Part shown: positions 42,357 through 50,969 of the stretch, piece by piece
Numbering within the stretch: the first letter of the stretch is position 1
How the letters are laid out: the number at the start of each line of letters is the position of its first letter
Assembly: GCA_029637525.1 (NCBI GenBank)
Contig: CP072660.1
Location: forward strand, 735,612-799,611
From: Desulfurococcaceae archaeon MEX13E-LK6-19
GTDB lineage: Archaea; Thermoproteota; Thermoprotei_A; Sulfolobales; Desulfurococcaceae
Length of the DNA stretch: 64,000 bases
Reading direction: 5' to 3'
Translations under genes and position numbers: made by a program
The notes under the pieces: model-generated
The model's database searches: none
Told to the model about the DNA's origin: nothing
Seen by the model: only the letters and a program-made list of their open reading frames with translations

Positions 42357-43071
42357 CAACAAAATCCTTGTCTACATATTGTCTAACAGGTAAAGGTGAT
42401 CTAAAGAATAGGTATGATGCAAGAGAAGTAGCATTATGGGGTTTACTACGATATTTAGCTGATTCGAAATCTATGAAGTAAGGCATGTTAGTAGAGTTTT
42501 TTACAATAACGTGAGAAGACGGTCTATTAAGTTCTGTGTGGTCTATACGGAGAGTATCGAGAAGCCATGCTCGAGTAAATAATTTTTTAACGAATACTAG
42601 GAAATTACCGGTGTCAATAACCTGTTGTAAATACTCAGTAAAACCTGTGCCATCAATGTACTCCATAATTAGTATGTCGCGTGACCAGAAATAAGGCTCT
42701 GGGGCTATATCGTATGGTTTTAAGTATTCTAAAATAATTGCTTCATGTTCTAGTGTTTTTCTTCTAGAATCAAGCCTCCTTATCTTGGCTACTGCTTTTC
42801 TTTTACCCAATTTAACTAGAACAACAACGCTACTCCAGCCTTTTCCTAGAACCCTGAATCCACTTATTTTCTTACGTCCGACTTCGTAAACTCCATCAAC
42901 ACCAATTCTCCTAAGAAGACTAGTGATCAAAATAATTCTTTCACTACATTCTTTCGTGGTATAATCCCGTAGGGGATAGCATATTATCGTTTTTATGAAC
43001 TCATTATTTTCATCTAGAGTATGCAGTACTTCATCCAGTTGCTTTTCCGTAGAACAATCTTTGTCAACCAT
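42262..43071 (-). CDS. Predicted atypical Ser/Thr protein kinase (COG2112-like)
   Basis: A 269-residue kinase-fold protein. GKGWSSVVVLVKLGKRKAVAKIRR contains the glycine loop and the ATP lysine; EHEAIILEYL supplies the helix C glutamate and LIMEYIDG the hinge. The catalytic region reads RIDHTELNRPSSHVIV, and the metal-binding motif is IDFESA (DFE in place of DFG), as in RIO-like and lipopolysaccharide kinase-like archaeal enzymes. The substrate is unknown. It overlaps the 3' end of the CCA-adding enzyme gene by 58 nt, so it belongs to the thpR-cca operon. Confidence 0.75.
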   Translation of the reverse strand: MVDKDCSTEKQLDEVLHTLDENNEFIKTIICYPLRDYTTKECSERIILITSLLRRIGVDGVYEVGRKKISGFRVLGKGWSSVVVLVKLGKRKAVAKIRRLDSRRKTLEHEAIILEYLKPYDIAPEPYFWSRDILIMEYIDGTGFTEYLQQVIDTGNFLVFVKKLFTRAWLLDTLRIDHTELNRPSSHVIVKNSTNMPYFIDFESAKYRSKPHNATSLASYLFFRSPLPVRQYVDKDFVVKKLRQYKETLSLEYLLELVDYLRVLFHRLP

Positions 43072-44447
43072 TTCAATACACCCTTGTCTCTTGATGCTAG
43101 AACATATAATCCTTCAATCGTTGTTATGATTGGCATGGTCTTCTTGAAATCAGGTGCAACATTGTACTCCATAATTCTCTCCACAAGTATGTCTAGGACA
43201 TAAGAGTATCTACGGGGAGACAGGGCAGCAAGAATTCCGTCTTCAGTAATCCATGGACCTGCTACGGCTTTGTTTAGGTGTTTTCGTATGAAGCTCTCGG
43301 CTCTATTAGTAATATGGTATGGCGGCCCTTCGTAGTACTTAAGTAGTGGGGCACGTATTCTCTCTAGTTCAACACCTATTATTGCGAGGTTCTTCTCGTT
43401 ACTCCAGGTAGAAGAATAAATTACTTCAAATCCATAGTTTTCAAGGAGCTTGACTAGTCTATCCCTAATCCTATCTATTTCACCCCACAAAACATCTGGA
43501 GGAAGATCCTTTGTAATAGGAAATAGTAAAAACAGCAATTCCCTTTCACTGCTATCCAGCTCCACTATGAGATCACTATATGGAACAGTATCTTGTTTTT
43601 CGAAAAAGAACTCTTCACTAGGGTTCATTAAGTAGCAACGAGAGGCTAGAGAGAATATAGCTAGCGACTTAAGTGATACAGATGCGGCAACATTTCTTTC
43701 AGGATCAACAGGATCAGGTGCGTAAATTACTGCGTCAGGATATTTCCTCTTTAGTCTAGAAAAGATCTTTTTAATGTCTTGACCATTAGTTTTTCCAATA
43801 GTGTTTATGAATACGGGGGGTCTCCACTTTGATGCGGCTTCGAGTACTTTCCTGAAACTACCATATGTTATGACTAGGATTTCTGTGAAGTATCCAGAGA
43901 AACCTTTTACCTTAACTTCAGCACCATAGACACCTATGTTCTTCATGAACTTCTTCAGGAGACGGACATGATCTCTTTTGTCTGGCGGTAAATTCTCTAG
44001 AACGTATTTTGTGTGGAAGGGCGTTCTATCTACGGCTGTTCGTATATCCTTGGTATCAGTTATCTTGATTGCTGGGACAATATCGGCTTCTACGTCGTCA
44101 ATGAAAACACGTACATAAGGATGTTCAGCATAACGGACTTGATAGGAACCTATCTTCTTTGCGGCCTCGAGTAGTATGGTAAACCCCTTCTCTTCAATAT
44201 CTTCTCTACTCCAATTGCTGGGAAATAATACAAAGACATCAAGATCACGTTCACCGCTGAGCCAAGTGTCTTTAGCGATACTGCCTTGAAGAGAAGGCTC
44301 TGCTTCGACACCATGTTCTCTGAGGGTTTCCTCTAGAATAGACTTTATTTTATCGTAAATACTATGTATTTTCTTGTATTCTTCTAGTGAAGGCTTTATC
44401 TTCTTTAGAATGTTTTTCTCTAACTCGCTTAATTCTTCGGCAGACAT
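43014..44447 (-). CDS. cca: Archaeal CCA-adding enzyme (class I tRNA nucleotidyltransferase)
   Basis: A 477-residue enzyme that builds or repairs the 3' CCA of tRNAs. The nucleotidyltransferase motif GSIAKDTWLSGERDLDVF (with its metal-binding DxD, about residues 48-65) and a third acidic residue in DVEADIVP are seen; later domains (about 150-440) match the archaeal class I layout. It is relevant here because tRNA-Pro in this window lacks an encoded CCA. ATG 44447 shares its first base with the thpR stop (TAATG). Confidence 0.94.
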   Translation of the reverse strand: MSAEELSELEKNILKKIKPSLEEYKKIHSIYDKIKSILEETLREHGVEAEPSLQGSIAKDTWLSGERDLDVFVLFPSNWSREDIEEKGFTILLEAAKKIGSYQVRYAEHPYVRVFIDDVEADIVPAIKITDTKDIRTAVDRTPFHTKYVLENLPPDKRDHVRLLKKFMKNIGVYGAEVKVKGFSGYFTEILVITYGSFRKVLEAASKWRPPVFINTIGKTNGQDIKKIFSRLKRKYPDAVIYAPDPVDPERNVAASVSLKSLAIFSLASRCYLMNPSEEFFFEKQDTVPYSDLIVELDSSERELLFLLFPITKDLPPDVLWGEIDRIRDRLVKLLENYGFEVIYSSTWSNEKNLAIIGVELERIRAPLLKYYEGPPYHITNRAESFIRKHLNKAVAGPWITEDGILAALSPRRYSYVLDILVERIMEYNVAPDFKKTMPIITTIEGLYVLASRDKGVLKWLTKIVLRKSNWMKYCIL

Positions 44448-45016
44448 TACTCGACAGCCTTGATAACACATATATCGTTGTATATTGGACCGCTTCTGGT
44501 CAGTATACTTCTCTTAACTTTCACTTTATCAACAACTAACTCGCCAAACTCGGTATTCATAAATTGTTCTATCGCCTTGATCAGTGACTGCAGGTTCTTT
44601 GATGATTTAACTCTGGCAAGAGTTATGTGTGGCACGAATTTCTCTCTTACTGGAGGGATACCTAAAGACCTTAGGGTCTTCTCTATTATATCATGTAGTT
44701 TAACTAGCTCTTCAGTACCTCTTGATACTCCCGCCCATATGACTCTTGGTCTCCTTATATTGGGGAAGACACCTAATCCCTCGATCTTTATTGTAAACGG
44801 CTTGAATTTGAGTGTATTAGTTAGTGCATCGCATATCTCCTGTACCTTGGTCATCGGTATTTCTCCTATGAATCGCAGTGTGACGTGTATGTTCTCGGTG
44901 GCTACTGGTTTGAGATCAGCTTTTGTTCCTACAAGATAGTCTCTTACTTCAGCTAGCTTGGATAAAACATTATTATCATCTATATCAACGGCAATGAATG
45001 TTCTAACGAGATTCAT
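44447..45016 (-). CDS. thpR: RNA 2',3'-cyclic phosphodiesterase (ThpR/LigT)
   Basis: A 189-residue 2H phosphoesterase with both His-x-Thr motifs: HVTLRFIG (about residue 45) and HITLARVK (about 130). It hydrolyses 2',3'-cyclic phosphates and in vitro can join tRNA halves. In an organism with tRNA introns cut by splicing endonuclease, which leaves cyclic phosphate ends, this role is plausible. It is translationally coupled to the CCA-adding enzyme. ATG 45016 or 45019. Confidence 0.9.
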   Translation of the reverse strand: MNLVRTFIAVDIDDNNVLSKLAEVRDYLVGTKADLKPVATENIHVTLRFIGEIPMTKVQEICDALTNTLKFKPFTIKIEGLGVFPNIRRPRVIWAGVSRGTEELVKLHDIIEKTLRSLGIPPVREKFVPHITLARVKSSKNLQSLIKAIEQFMNTEFGELVVDKVKVKRSILTRSGPIYNDICVIKAVE

Positions 45017-45140
45017 CACTTATAGTCCACCATACTATTTTCTATGGTGAATAGAAACAAACGGTTCTCCCAAAATACTTTTCTCCCCTTGTCATGATCT
45101 ATGTAAGGTGGTTTTGGGCGAGGTGTGAACGATATTGATT

Positions 45141-45698
45141 ATGGCCTGTATAGTTGGAATGCCTGGTAGCGGAAAGAGCATAATTGCTAAGGCAGCAAGA
45201 GACCTGGGGATTCCTGTCTACAATATGGGGGATGTCGTCAGAGAAGAGACTATGAGAAGATATGGTAAGATAACGCCAGAGTTGATGCGGAAGACAAGTA
45301 TAGAGCTGAGAAAAGAGTACGGACCTCAAGTAATTGCTTTGAGGACCATAGAAAGAATAAAGAAGGATAAGCATAATGGCTTTGTTGTGATCGATGGAGT
45401 TAGGAGTCTTGATGAAGTAAATGTCTTCATGCAGCATGGTGATGTAATAATAATAGCAATACATGCCAGCCCAAAAACAAGATTCAGGAGAATACTTGAG
45501 AGAAAAAGACCTGGAGATCCCACGTCATGGGAGGAATTTAGAGAAAGAGATTTGACTGAACTCAAGTTTGGCATAGGGAATGTGATTGCTTTAGCAGACT
45601 ATATGATCGTCAATGAAGGAACCATTGAAGAAGCTTATAAGAGAGCTAGAGAAATACTAGAGGGGCTCCAGAGACATGTACGTGAAGGTAGAAGCTGA
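45141..45698 (+). CDS. UPF0200 family P-loop nucleotide kinase-like protein
   Basis: A 185-residue P-loop protein (GMPGSGKS, about residues 7-14) of the archaeal UPF0200 group, related to dephospho-CoA kinase and adenylate kinase-like enzymes. YNMGDVVREE and FVVIDGVRSLDEV are family features; RRILERKRPGDPTSWEEF forms the lid. The substrate is not known. ATG 45141 is used; TTG 45135 is possible. It overlaps the UPF0201 gene by 23 nt, a linkage conserved in archaea. Confidence 0.85.
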   Translation: MACIVGMPGSGKSIIAKAARDLGIPVYNMGDVVREETMRRYGKITPELMRKTSIELRKEYGPQVIALRTIERIKKDKHNGFVVIDGVRSLDEVNVFMQHGDVIIIAIHASPKTRFRRILERKRPGDPTSWEEFRERDLTELKFGIGNVIALADYMIVNEGTIEEAYKRAREILEGLQRHVREGRS

Positions 45699-46107
45699 AG
45701 TAAGACCTACAGAAGATGTAGAGAAGGTAAAACAAGCTGTACGTAATGTGTTTTCCGGTAAGATAAGAGTAGTTGATAAAGGGAATGGATACCGTGTTGT
45801 TGAAGGAGAGAGCTATAGTGCACGCTCACTCATAAAGATCTATGAGTTGATTAGAATACAAAGGATAATGGATGCTGCAAGGAAGAAGCTGCAAAAAGGA
45901 ATGAGCTATAATACTATTGTGTTTAAACTACATAAGCAAGCAGCGCTTGCCAACAAGCTCTCGTTTATAGATTATGACAACGAGTCTCCTTTGGGTCCAA
46001 TATTATTCTATATAGAAACAAGTGACCCAGAGAAATTGATAGATTGGCTTGCACCAAAGACTAGTATGGGTAAACCTTTATGGGAAATTAGTATGCCTGA
46101 AGACTAG
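45676..46107 (+). CDS. UPF0201 (DUF54) predicted RNA-binding protein
   Basis: A 143-residue protein of the archaeal UPF0201 family, structurally related to the ribosomal L5 fold. VKVEAEVRPTEDVEKVKQAVRNVF and the C-terminal LHKQAALANKLSFIDYDNESPLGPI are signatures. Its function is unknown but thought to involve RNA. It starts inside the UPF0200 gene and converges on RNase Z with a 4-nt overlap. Confidence 0.85.
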   Translation: MYVKVEAEVRPTEDVEKVKQAVRNVFSGKIRVVDKGNGYRVVEGESYSARSLIKIYELIRIQRIMDAARKKLQKGMSYNTIVFKLHKQAALANKLSFIDYDNESPLGPILFYIETSDPEKLIDWLAPKTSMGKPLWEISMPED

Positions 46108-46859
46108 ACCATTAAGATCATGTAATCATTTGCTACTACAACATTTCTAAAGAACCTATAGGAGTCATAAAACAAGAGATCGGTATCATCGTATCTAGCA
46201 CTAATATGGGTTAAGACAAGGCGTTTCACGTTAGCCGCCGACGCGGTTTTAGCGGCGTCAGCCGAGGTAGAATGGCCTTGTTCATGTGCTTCCCTCGCCA
46301 TAGAACTATCAAATGTTGCTTCATGGATTAAAATATCTGCATTACGTGAGTATTCGATAACTGTATCAGTTGGTCTGGTGTCTCCAGTATAGACAATAGT
46401 TTTGTTCTTTACATCAATCTTGAACCCATATGCTTCAATTCCGTGGTCAACTGGGAATGCGGTTACCTTCACGTTATTATCCTCGTAAACCAGCTCGTGA
46501 GGTTTTATCTCATAGTACTTTATAGGGAATCGTAATCCTCCCGTACTCTCCTTAACCATTTTCGCAAGTATTTCTTTGAGTTTACTCGGACCCACGACTA
46601 CCAGTTCGTCTTTACGGTTAAGCATGTGCATTGACTGGAGCATCCCAAAAAGACCTAGGAAATGGTCGCCGTGAAGATGCGTTATCAATATAGCTTTTAT
46701 TTTCACGACTCCAAGTCCTACCTTAAATAATCTTGCTTGGCATCCTTCTCCTGAATCAAGCAAGTATACACTACTATTATGCCTTAACGCAATACATGGG
46801 AGACCTCTATTCAATGGTACAGCCGCACCTGTTCCCAAGAAGTATAGTCTTGTTCTCAT
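46104..46859 (-). CDS. rnz: Ribonuclease Z (tRNA 3' endonuclease)
   Basis: A 251-residue metallo-beta-lactamase enzyme that cuts the 3' trailer from pre-tRNA. FLGTGAAVPLNRGLP at the N terminus and the zinc motif THLHGDHFLGLFG are clear, as are later ligands in YTGDTRPT, HEATF and LTHISARY. At 251 residues it is shorter than the usual 300: part of the insert between motif II and the exosite arm is reduced. It overlaps the G10 methylase gene by 4 nt, so both tRNA-processing enzymes come from one transcript. Confidence 0.93.
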   Translation of the reverse strand: MRTRLYFLGTGAAVPLNRGLPCIALRHNSSVYLLDSGEGCQARLFKVGLGVVKIKAILITHLHGDHFLGLFGMLQSMHMLNRKDELVVVGPSKLKEILAKMVKESTGGLRFPIKYYEIKPHELVYEDNNVKVTAFPVDHGIEAYGFKIDVKNKTIVYTGDTRPTDTVIEYSRNADILIHEATFDSSMAREAHEQGHSTSADAAKTASAANVKRLVLTHISARYDDTDLLFYDSYRFFRNVVVANDYMILMV

Positions 46860-47890
46860 ATCTTCATTGCCTCATACACTATTCTCGTTAGAGCACTATG
46901 TACGTACATGTAGTATTTCCTCCGTAGAATAAACCCTTTATCACATAGCACTTCATCAATATACTTTTCAAGCCATACGGGAGCCATGAACACCATGTAT
47001 CTTTTACTCAAAAGAATATTGCTAGCATTACTTATAAAATCCATGTAAAGCTTCTTCACGTCTTCACCATAAGTACTAGCAGACCTACCATAGGGAGGAT
47101 CGGTTGCTATGGCATGAACATGTTTCAATTTAGCGGCACGTGCATCAGATAATATTATTTCAGAGCCAAGCATGTGGTAGTGTTTTAGATTAAGCCTTGC
47201 GCCTTTAACTATATCCCAGTTAATATCAATACCTATAGGCTTCCCGCCTACTAGGTATGCTTCTATAACTATACTTCCAGTGCCACAGAATGGATCCAGG
47301 AAAACCTCTCCAGGTCTTAGTCTCGATAAGTTGACTAGAATTCTCGATAACTGGACAGGCATGGCTATACTTCTAAAGAAGGGTCTTAATGAAGGTTTTC
47401 TCTCCATAAAGCTCTTGGTATCAAGCTTACCTATTACACGACCCAATAGTATGACTCCATCTGTTGCAACTAATGACAGTCTAGTCCTGGCCCTGCTATG
47501 GATTTTGCGGCAGATTCTTCTCGCAATACTTAATCTCATCTTATCAATGTATTCTTTTCCAAAACCTTTTATGCTCTTGGAATCAACCCAACACTCGTCA
47601 AGAAGCTCGTTGAAAAAACTCATGGCGTCAGAGACTATTTTTTCTTCTAAACTACTTTCATCCATACTGTAAATGCTTACTATTTCACCAGCTTCTTTTA
47701 TTGAGCCAGCTCTCCTGATGATCTCCGCTATTATGTTATCACAATCTTTTATTTTAATTATTCTCAATTGGGACAAACTTGTTTCTTTTGAAATATCTAT
47801 ATCATATATTTCAAAGAGAGCATTGAGTTCTCCTTCCGATAAGCCGTAGTATGTTCCTGATAGTATAAAGTAGTATGTTTTCTCCTTCAT
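46856..47890 (-). CDS. tRNA (guanine10-N2)-methyltransferase (Trm11/TrmG10 family)
   Basis: A 344-residue enzyme. The N-terminal part (about 1-150) is a divergent THUMP-like RNA-binding region; the C-terminal Rossmann domain has DPFCGTGSIVIEAYL (SAM site) and TDPPYGR, the N-methylase motif IV. It is expected to make m2G10/m2,2G10 in tRNA. It is the first gene before rnz, overlapping it by ATGA. ATG 47890 is used. Confidence 0.88.
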   Translation of the reverse strand: MKEKTYYFILSGTYYGLSEGELNALFEIYDIDISKETSLSQLRIIKIKDCDNIIAEIIRRAGSIKEAGEIVSIYSMDESSLEEKIVSDAMSFFNELLDECWVDSKSIKGFGKEYIDKMRLSIARRICRKIHSRARTRLSLVATDGVILLGRVIGKLDTKSFMERKPSLRPFFRSIAMPVQLSRILVNLSRLRPGEVFLDPFCGTGSIVIEAYLVGGKPIGIDINWDIVKGARLNLKHYHMLGSEIILSDARAAKLKHVHAIATDPPYGRSASTYGEDVKKLYMDFISNASNILLSKRYMVFMAPVWLEKYIDEVLCDKGFILRRKYYMYVHSALTRIVYEAMKI

Positions 47891-47904
47891 TATCGCGTAT
47901 TCAC

Positions 47905-48816
47905 TCAGATAATGGTTTTAATCATATCTACTATTTTATTGCTTATATCGACTACTTCTATGATGCTTTCAGTGAACTTTTTATTCAGAGTATTTGCTGT
48001 AACCAGCTTCTTAGCACCAGAGCTCTTGATCTTATCCATGGCGTTGCCTACGAGTAGGGAATGTGATGCGGCGAGAACAACACTTTTTGCCCCGTTTTCA
48101 AGGCTTTTCTTGGCGGCAAGAGCTATGGTGCCTCCTGTACTTATTATGTCATCGATTATGATGACATCTTTTCCTTCGACACTCAACTCCTTGGGCTCAA
48201 CGGATACTTCGCCTGTTACACGATCTCTCTTCTTGATCAAGTAATCGTATTTAGCACCAATTGCTTCCGCGGCTATTCTAGCTCTTTCTAAAGCACCTTT
48301 ATCTGGTGCAAGCACTATTGGAGACTCAGTATACTCTGCAGCCTTCTTTGCCAGCACATCTGATACCATTATGTTTATAGCACAGCCATTGAATTCTCTG
48401 AGACTAAGAGGGTTATGAACATCGATGGTTAGCAGACAATCGGCGCCAGCATTCCTCAATGCCTTAAGCATCACGTTTATACTAACAGGCTCGCCTTCAA
48501 GAAACACTTTGTCTTGCCTGCTATAAGCGAGATAAGGTATAACAACGATAACCATTGATGCACCAGTGTTTCTGAGAGCATTTGTGAGAAATAGTGTTTC
48601 TATCCAAGACTTGTTTTGCTCAGGGTAGAGGGTATTCACGAGTATAGCGCATGAATTCCTTACTATGTCGGGCTCACTTATTCTGACATAGAGTTCGCCG
48701 TCAGGGAAAATCTTTTCCTGTACAGTAACTAATTGTGCGCCAAGTTTCTCCGAAATAGGTTTAGCTAAACCTGGGTCACTGGGACCAGCTATTACAACTG
48801 TTCTACCAGCTGACAT
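47905..48816 (-). CDS. prs: Ribose-phosphate pyrophosphokinase (PRPP synthase)
   Basis: A 303-residue enzyme that makes PRPP from ribose 5-phosphate and ATP for nucleotide, His and Trp synthesis. IFPDGELYVRI, the flexible-loop region YLAYSRQDK, TIDVHNPLSLREF (phosphate/metal site) and the PRPP loop VIIDDIISTGGTIALA are intact. ATG 48816 is preferred because AGAGGTG lies just upstream and homologues start here; a reading frame up to 48879 adds 21 residues with no match. Confidence 0.94.
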   Translation of the reverse strand: MSAGRTVVIAGPSDPGLAKPISEKLGAQLVTVQEKIFPDGELYVRISEPDIVRNSCAILVNTLYPEQNKSWIETLFLTNALRNTGASMVIVVIPYLAYSRQDKVFLEGEPVSINVMLKALRNAGADCLLTIDVHNPLSLREFNGCAINIMVSDVLAKKAAEYTESPIVLAPDKGALERARIAAEAIGAKYDYLIKKRDRVTGEVSVEPKELSVEGKDVIIIDDIISTGGTIALAAKKSLENGAKSVVLAASHSLLVGNAMDKIKSSGAKKLVTANTLNKKFTESIIEVVDISNKIVDMIKTII

Positions 48817-48936
48817 ACACTGGCACCTCTTTACAATGTTTAGACAAGTGTTCATCTGTGCTATAGAGTTTTTGTTCAAAAAATAATAATGGTCTAGTAG
48901 ACATAGTATTCGTAGAAACGAGGGAAGGTATTCTAT

Positions 48937-50019
48937 ATGATGGAGAGAGAATTATTGAAAAGACCTGGAGTAGCTGAAGCAAGACTATGGGAGGATCTCG
49001 GTGAAGGAAAAATAAGATGTTTACTTTGTCATAGGAAATGCGTCATACCATCCGGTACATATGGTGCCTGCGGGGTCAGGTATAACTACAATGGACGATT
49101 ATACACTCTTGTCTACGGGCTTTTGACTGCGGCAAATCCCGACCCCATAGAGAAAAAACCTCTCATGCATTTCAACCCAGGCTCAAACGTATTCTCGATC
49201 TCTACTGCGGGCTGTAATTTCTTCTGTAGATTCTGCCAAAACTGGGTTCTAAGCCAGACGCGTAGGGATAAATTGTTTGGCGAGCTCTATACTCCCGAGG
49301 AAGTTGTTGAACAAGCTATAATGACTGGATGCCAGGGAATAAGCTACACGTACAATGAGCCAACAATATTCTTCGAATTCATGTACGATACAGCGAAAAT
49401 AGCGAAGCAAAAAGGATTATTCAACACCATGGTTACAAACGGGTATATGAGCGAAGAAGCAATTAAAGAGCTAGGCCACTACATGGATGCAGCAACAGTT
49501 GACTTCAAAGGTGCAGGTAACAAGGAGTTCTACAAGAAATTCATAGGTGTAGATGACCCTGAGAAAATATTTGATTCAATACTAGCTATGAAAGAACAAG
49601 GCTGGTGGATAGAAATAACTAACCTTGTCGTACCAAAGTACGGTGATAAGGAAGATGATATGAGAAGACTTGCTAGATGGATTGTAGAGAATCTTGGGGA
49701 AGAAACTCCATTCCACCTACTGAGATTTCATCCCGAGTACCTGCTACAAGACCTTCCTCCTACACCACGTGAAACCCTAGAAAAACTAGCCAAAATAGCT
49801 GAAGATGAAGGTCTAAAACACGTCTATATAGGTAATCTATGGGGTCATCCTAAAGAACACACATACTGTCCAAATTGCGGCGAGCTGGTTATAAGAAGAT
49901 ATGGATTCTACGTCGAGGAGTGGAAACTTACCGAGGACAATAGATGCCCCAAATGCGGATACAAGTTAAACATAAAGGGGAAATACCATAGACCGCCAAG
50001 ACCAAGATTCCTTCTTTAA
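48937..50019 (+). CDS. Radical SAM enzyme (AmrS / PflA-like, COG1180)
   Basis: A 360-residue radical SAM protein. The 4Fe-4S motif is CNFFCRFC (about residues 87-94). An N-terminal CLLCHRKCVIP ... GACGVR cluster (about 28-48) and a C-terminal zinc ribbon (CPNCGE ... CPKCGY, about 311-340) mark the AmmeMemoRadiSam system protein AmrS subgroup rather than a pyruvate-formate-lyase activase. Its substrate is unproven. The partner genes amrA and amrB are not nearby. Start ATG 48937 or 48940. Confidence 0.85.
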   Translation: MMERELLKRPGVAEARLWEDLGEGKIRCLLCHRKCVIPSGTYGACGVRYNYNGRLYTLVYGLLTAANPDPIEKKPLMHFNPGSNVFSISTAGCNFFCRFCQNWVLSQTRRDKLFGELYTPEEVVEQAIMTGCQGISYTYNEPTIFFEFMYDTAKIAKQKGLFNTMVTNGYMSEEAIKELGHYMDAATVDFKGAGNKEFYKKFIGVDDPEKIFDSILAMKEQGWWIEITNLVVPKYGDKEDDMRRLARWIVENLGEETPFHLLRFHPEYLLQDLPPTPRETLEKLAKIAEDEGLKHVYIGNLWGHPKEHTYCPNCGELVIRRYGFYVEEWKLTEDNRCPKCGYKLNIKGKYHRPPRPRFLL

Positions 50020-50026
50020 TTAAGGA

Positions 50027-50068
50027 ACTTGATTTATATAGTGCAGTAGAATTTGGTATTTATCAAGT
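50027..50068. repeat. Inverted repeat flanking the GPN promoter
   Basis: ACTTGAT (50027-50033) and ATCAAGT (50062-50068) form a perfect 7-bp inverted repeat around a TATA box (TTTATATA, 50033-50040). The predicted transcript start lies at the second arm. Confidence 0.35.
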
Positions 50069-50095
50069 AATACTTTTTGTGGCTGGTGTACATAG

Positions 50096-50881
50096 ATGAC
50101 GTACTATATTATAGTTTTAGGGACTGCTGGCTCTGGAAAAACCCATTTGACCGGTACTTTACAGGGATGGCTTGAAGACTACGGGTTTGATGTTGCAGTA
50201 GTGAATCTTGATCCTGCTGCTGAGTGGTTACCATACAAGCCTGATGTTGATGTACGTGAGTATGTTGATGCAAGAGAAGTTATGGAAAAATATAAGCTTG
50301 GTCCCAATGGAACACTAATAGCATCAACAGATCTTATGGTAACAAAACTTGACGAGATATATGATGAAGTGAATGCTTTGAGATCTAATTATGTTATAAT
50401 AGATACGCCAGGTCAACTTGAAGTATTTGCTTTCAGAGAATCGGGACCTCTCATATTAAATACTATTATAGGGGAATCCAAGGCAGTAGCATTATTCCTC
50501 ATAGATATAGTCTTTAGCTATAGGCCAGCAAGTCTTCTATCAGCTTTCCTGCTTGCAGCATCTATTAATGTGAGGCTGGGTAAACCACAAATTAATGTAT
50601 TGACGAAAATAGATCTTGTATCAAAGGATGTTGTCGAGAAAATAATGGATTATATAGAAGACAACGAGAAGTTTATCAATGATCTGTCTATGGACAAAAC
50701 AGTAACAGCCTTATGGAGTAGAGGAGATCTAGAATTCATTCTACCGAAGATAATAAGCCAGGAGCTTATACCTGTTTCCTCTGTCACACGTGAAGGATTC
50801 GATGAACTCTACGCTATGATTCAGCGGATTGTTGCCGGAGGAGAAGATTACTATACAGAAGAGCCTTCACCTATACTCTAA
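50096..50881 (+). CDS. GPN-loop GTPase
   Basis: A 261-residue GTPase of the GPN/XAB1 family. P-loop GTAGSGKTHL (about 10-19), the family-defining GPNG loop (about residue 68), DTPGQLEVFAFRESG (switch II) and LTKIDLVS (G4) are present. Eukaryotic GPN1-3 help assemble and import RNA polymerase II; the archaeal Pyrococcus protein is a homodimeric GTPase. The archaeal role is unknown. The gene is monocistronic with its own TATA box. Confidence 0.92.
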   Translation: MTYYIIVLGTAGSGKTHLTGTLQGWLEDYGFDVAVVNLDPAAEWLPYKPDVDVREYVDAREVMEKYKLGPNGTLIASTDLMVTKLDEIYDEVNALRSNYVIIDTPGQLEVFAFRESGPLILNTIIGESKAVALFLIDIVFSYRPASLLSAFLLAASINVRLGKPQINVLTKIDLVSKDVVEKIMDYIEDNEKFINDLSMDKTVTALWSRGDLEFILPKIISQELIPVSSVTREGFDELYAMIQRIVAGGEDYYTEEPSPIL

Positions 50882-50969
50882 CATTTTTCAACAGGATCTA
50901 AAATATTATCTGACCGTTTAACAAATATATGCCATCTGCTATTCTTTCTAAATGGAGGTTGACTAAGTC

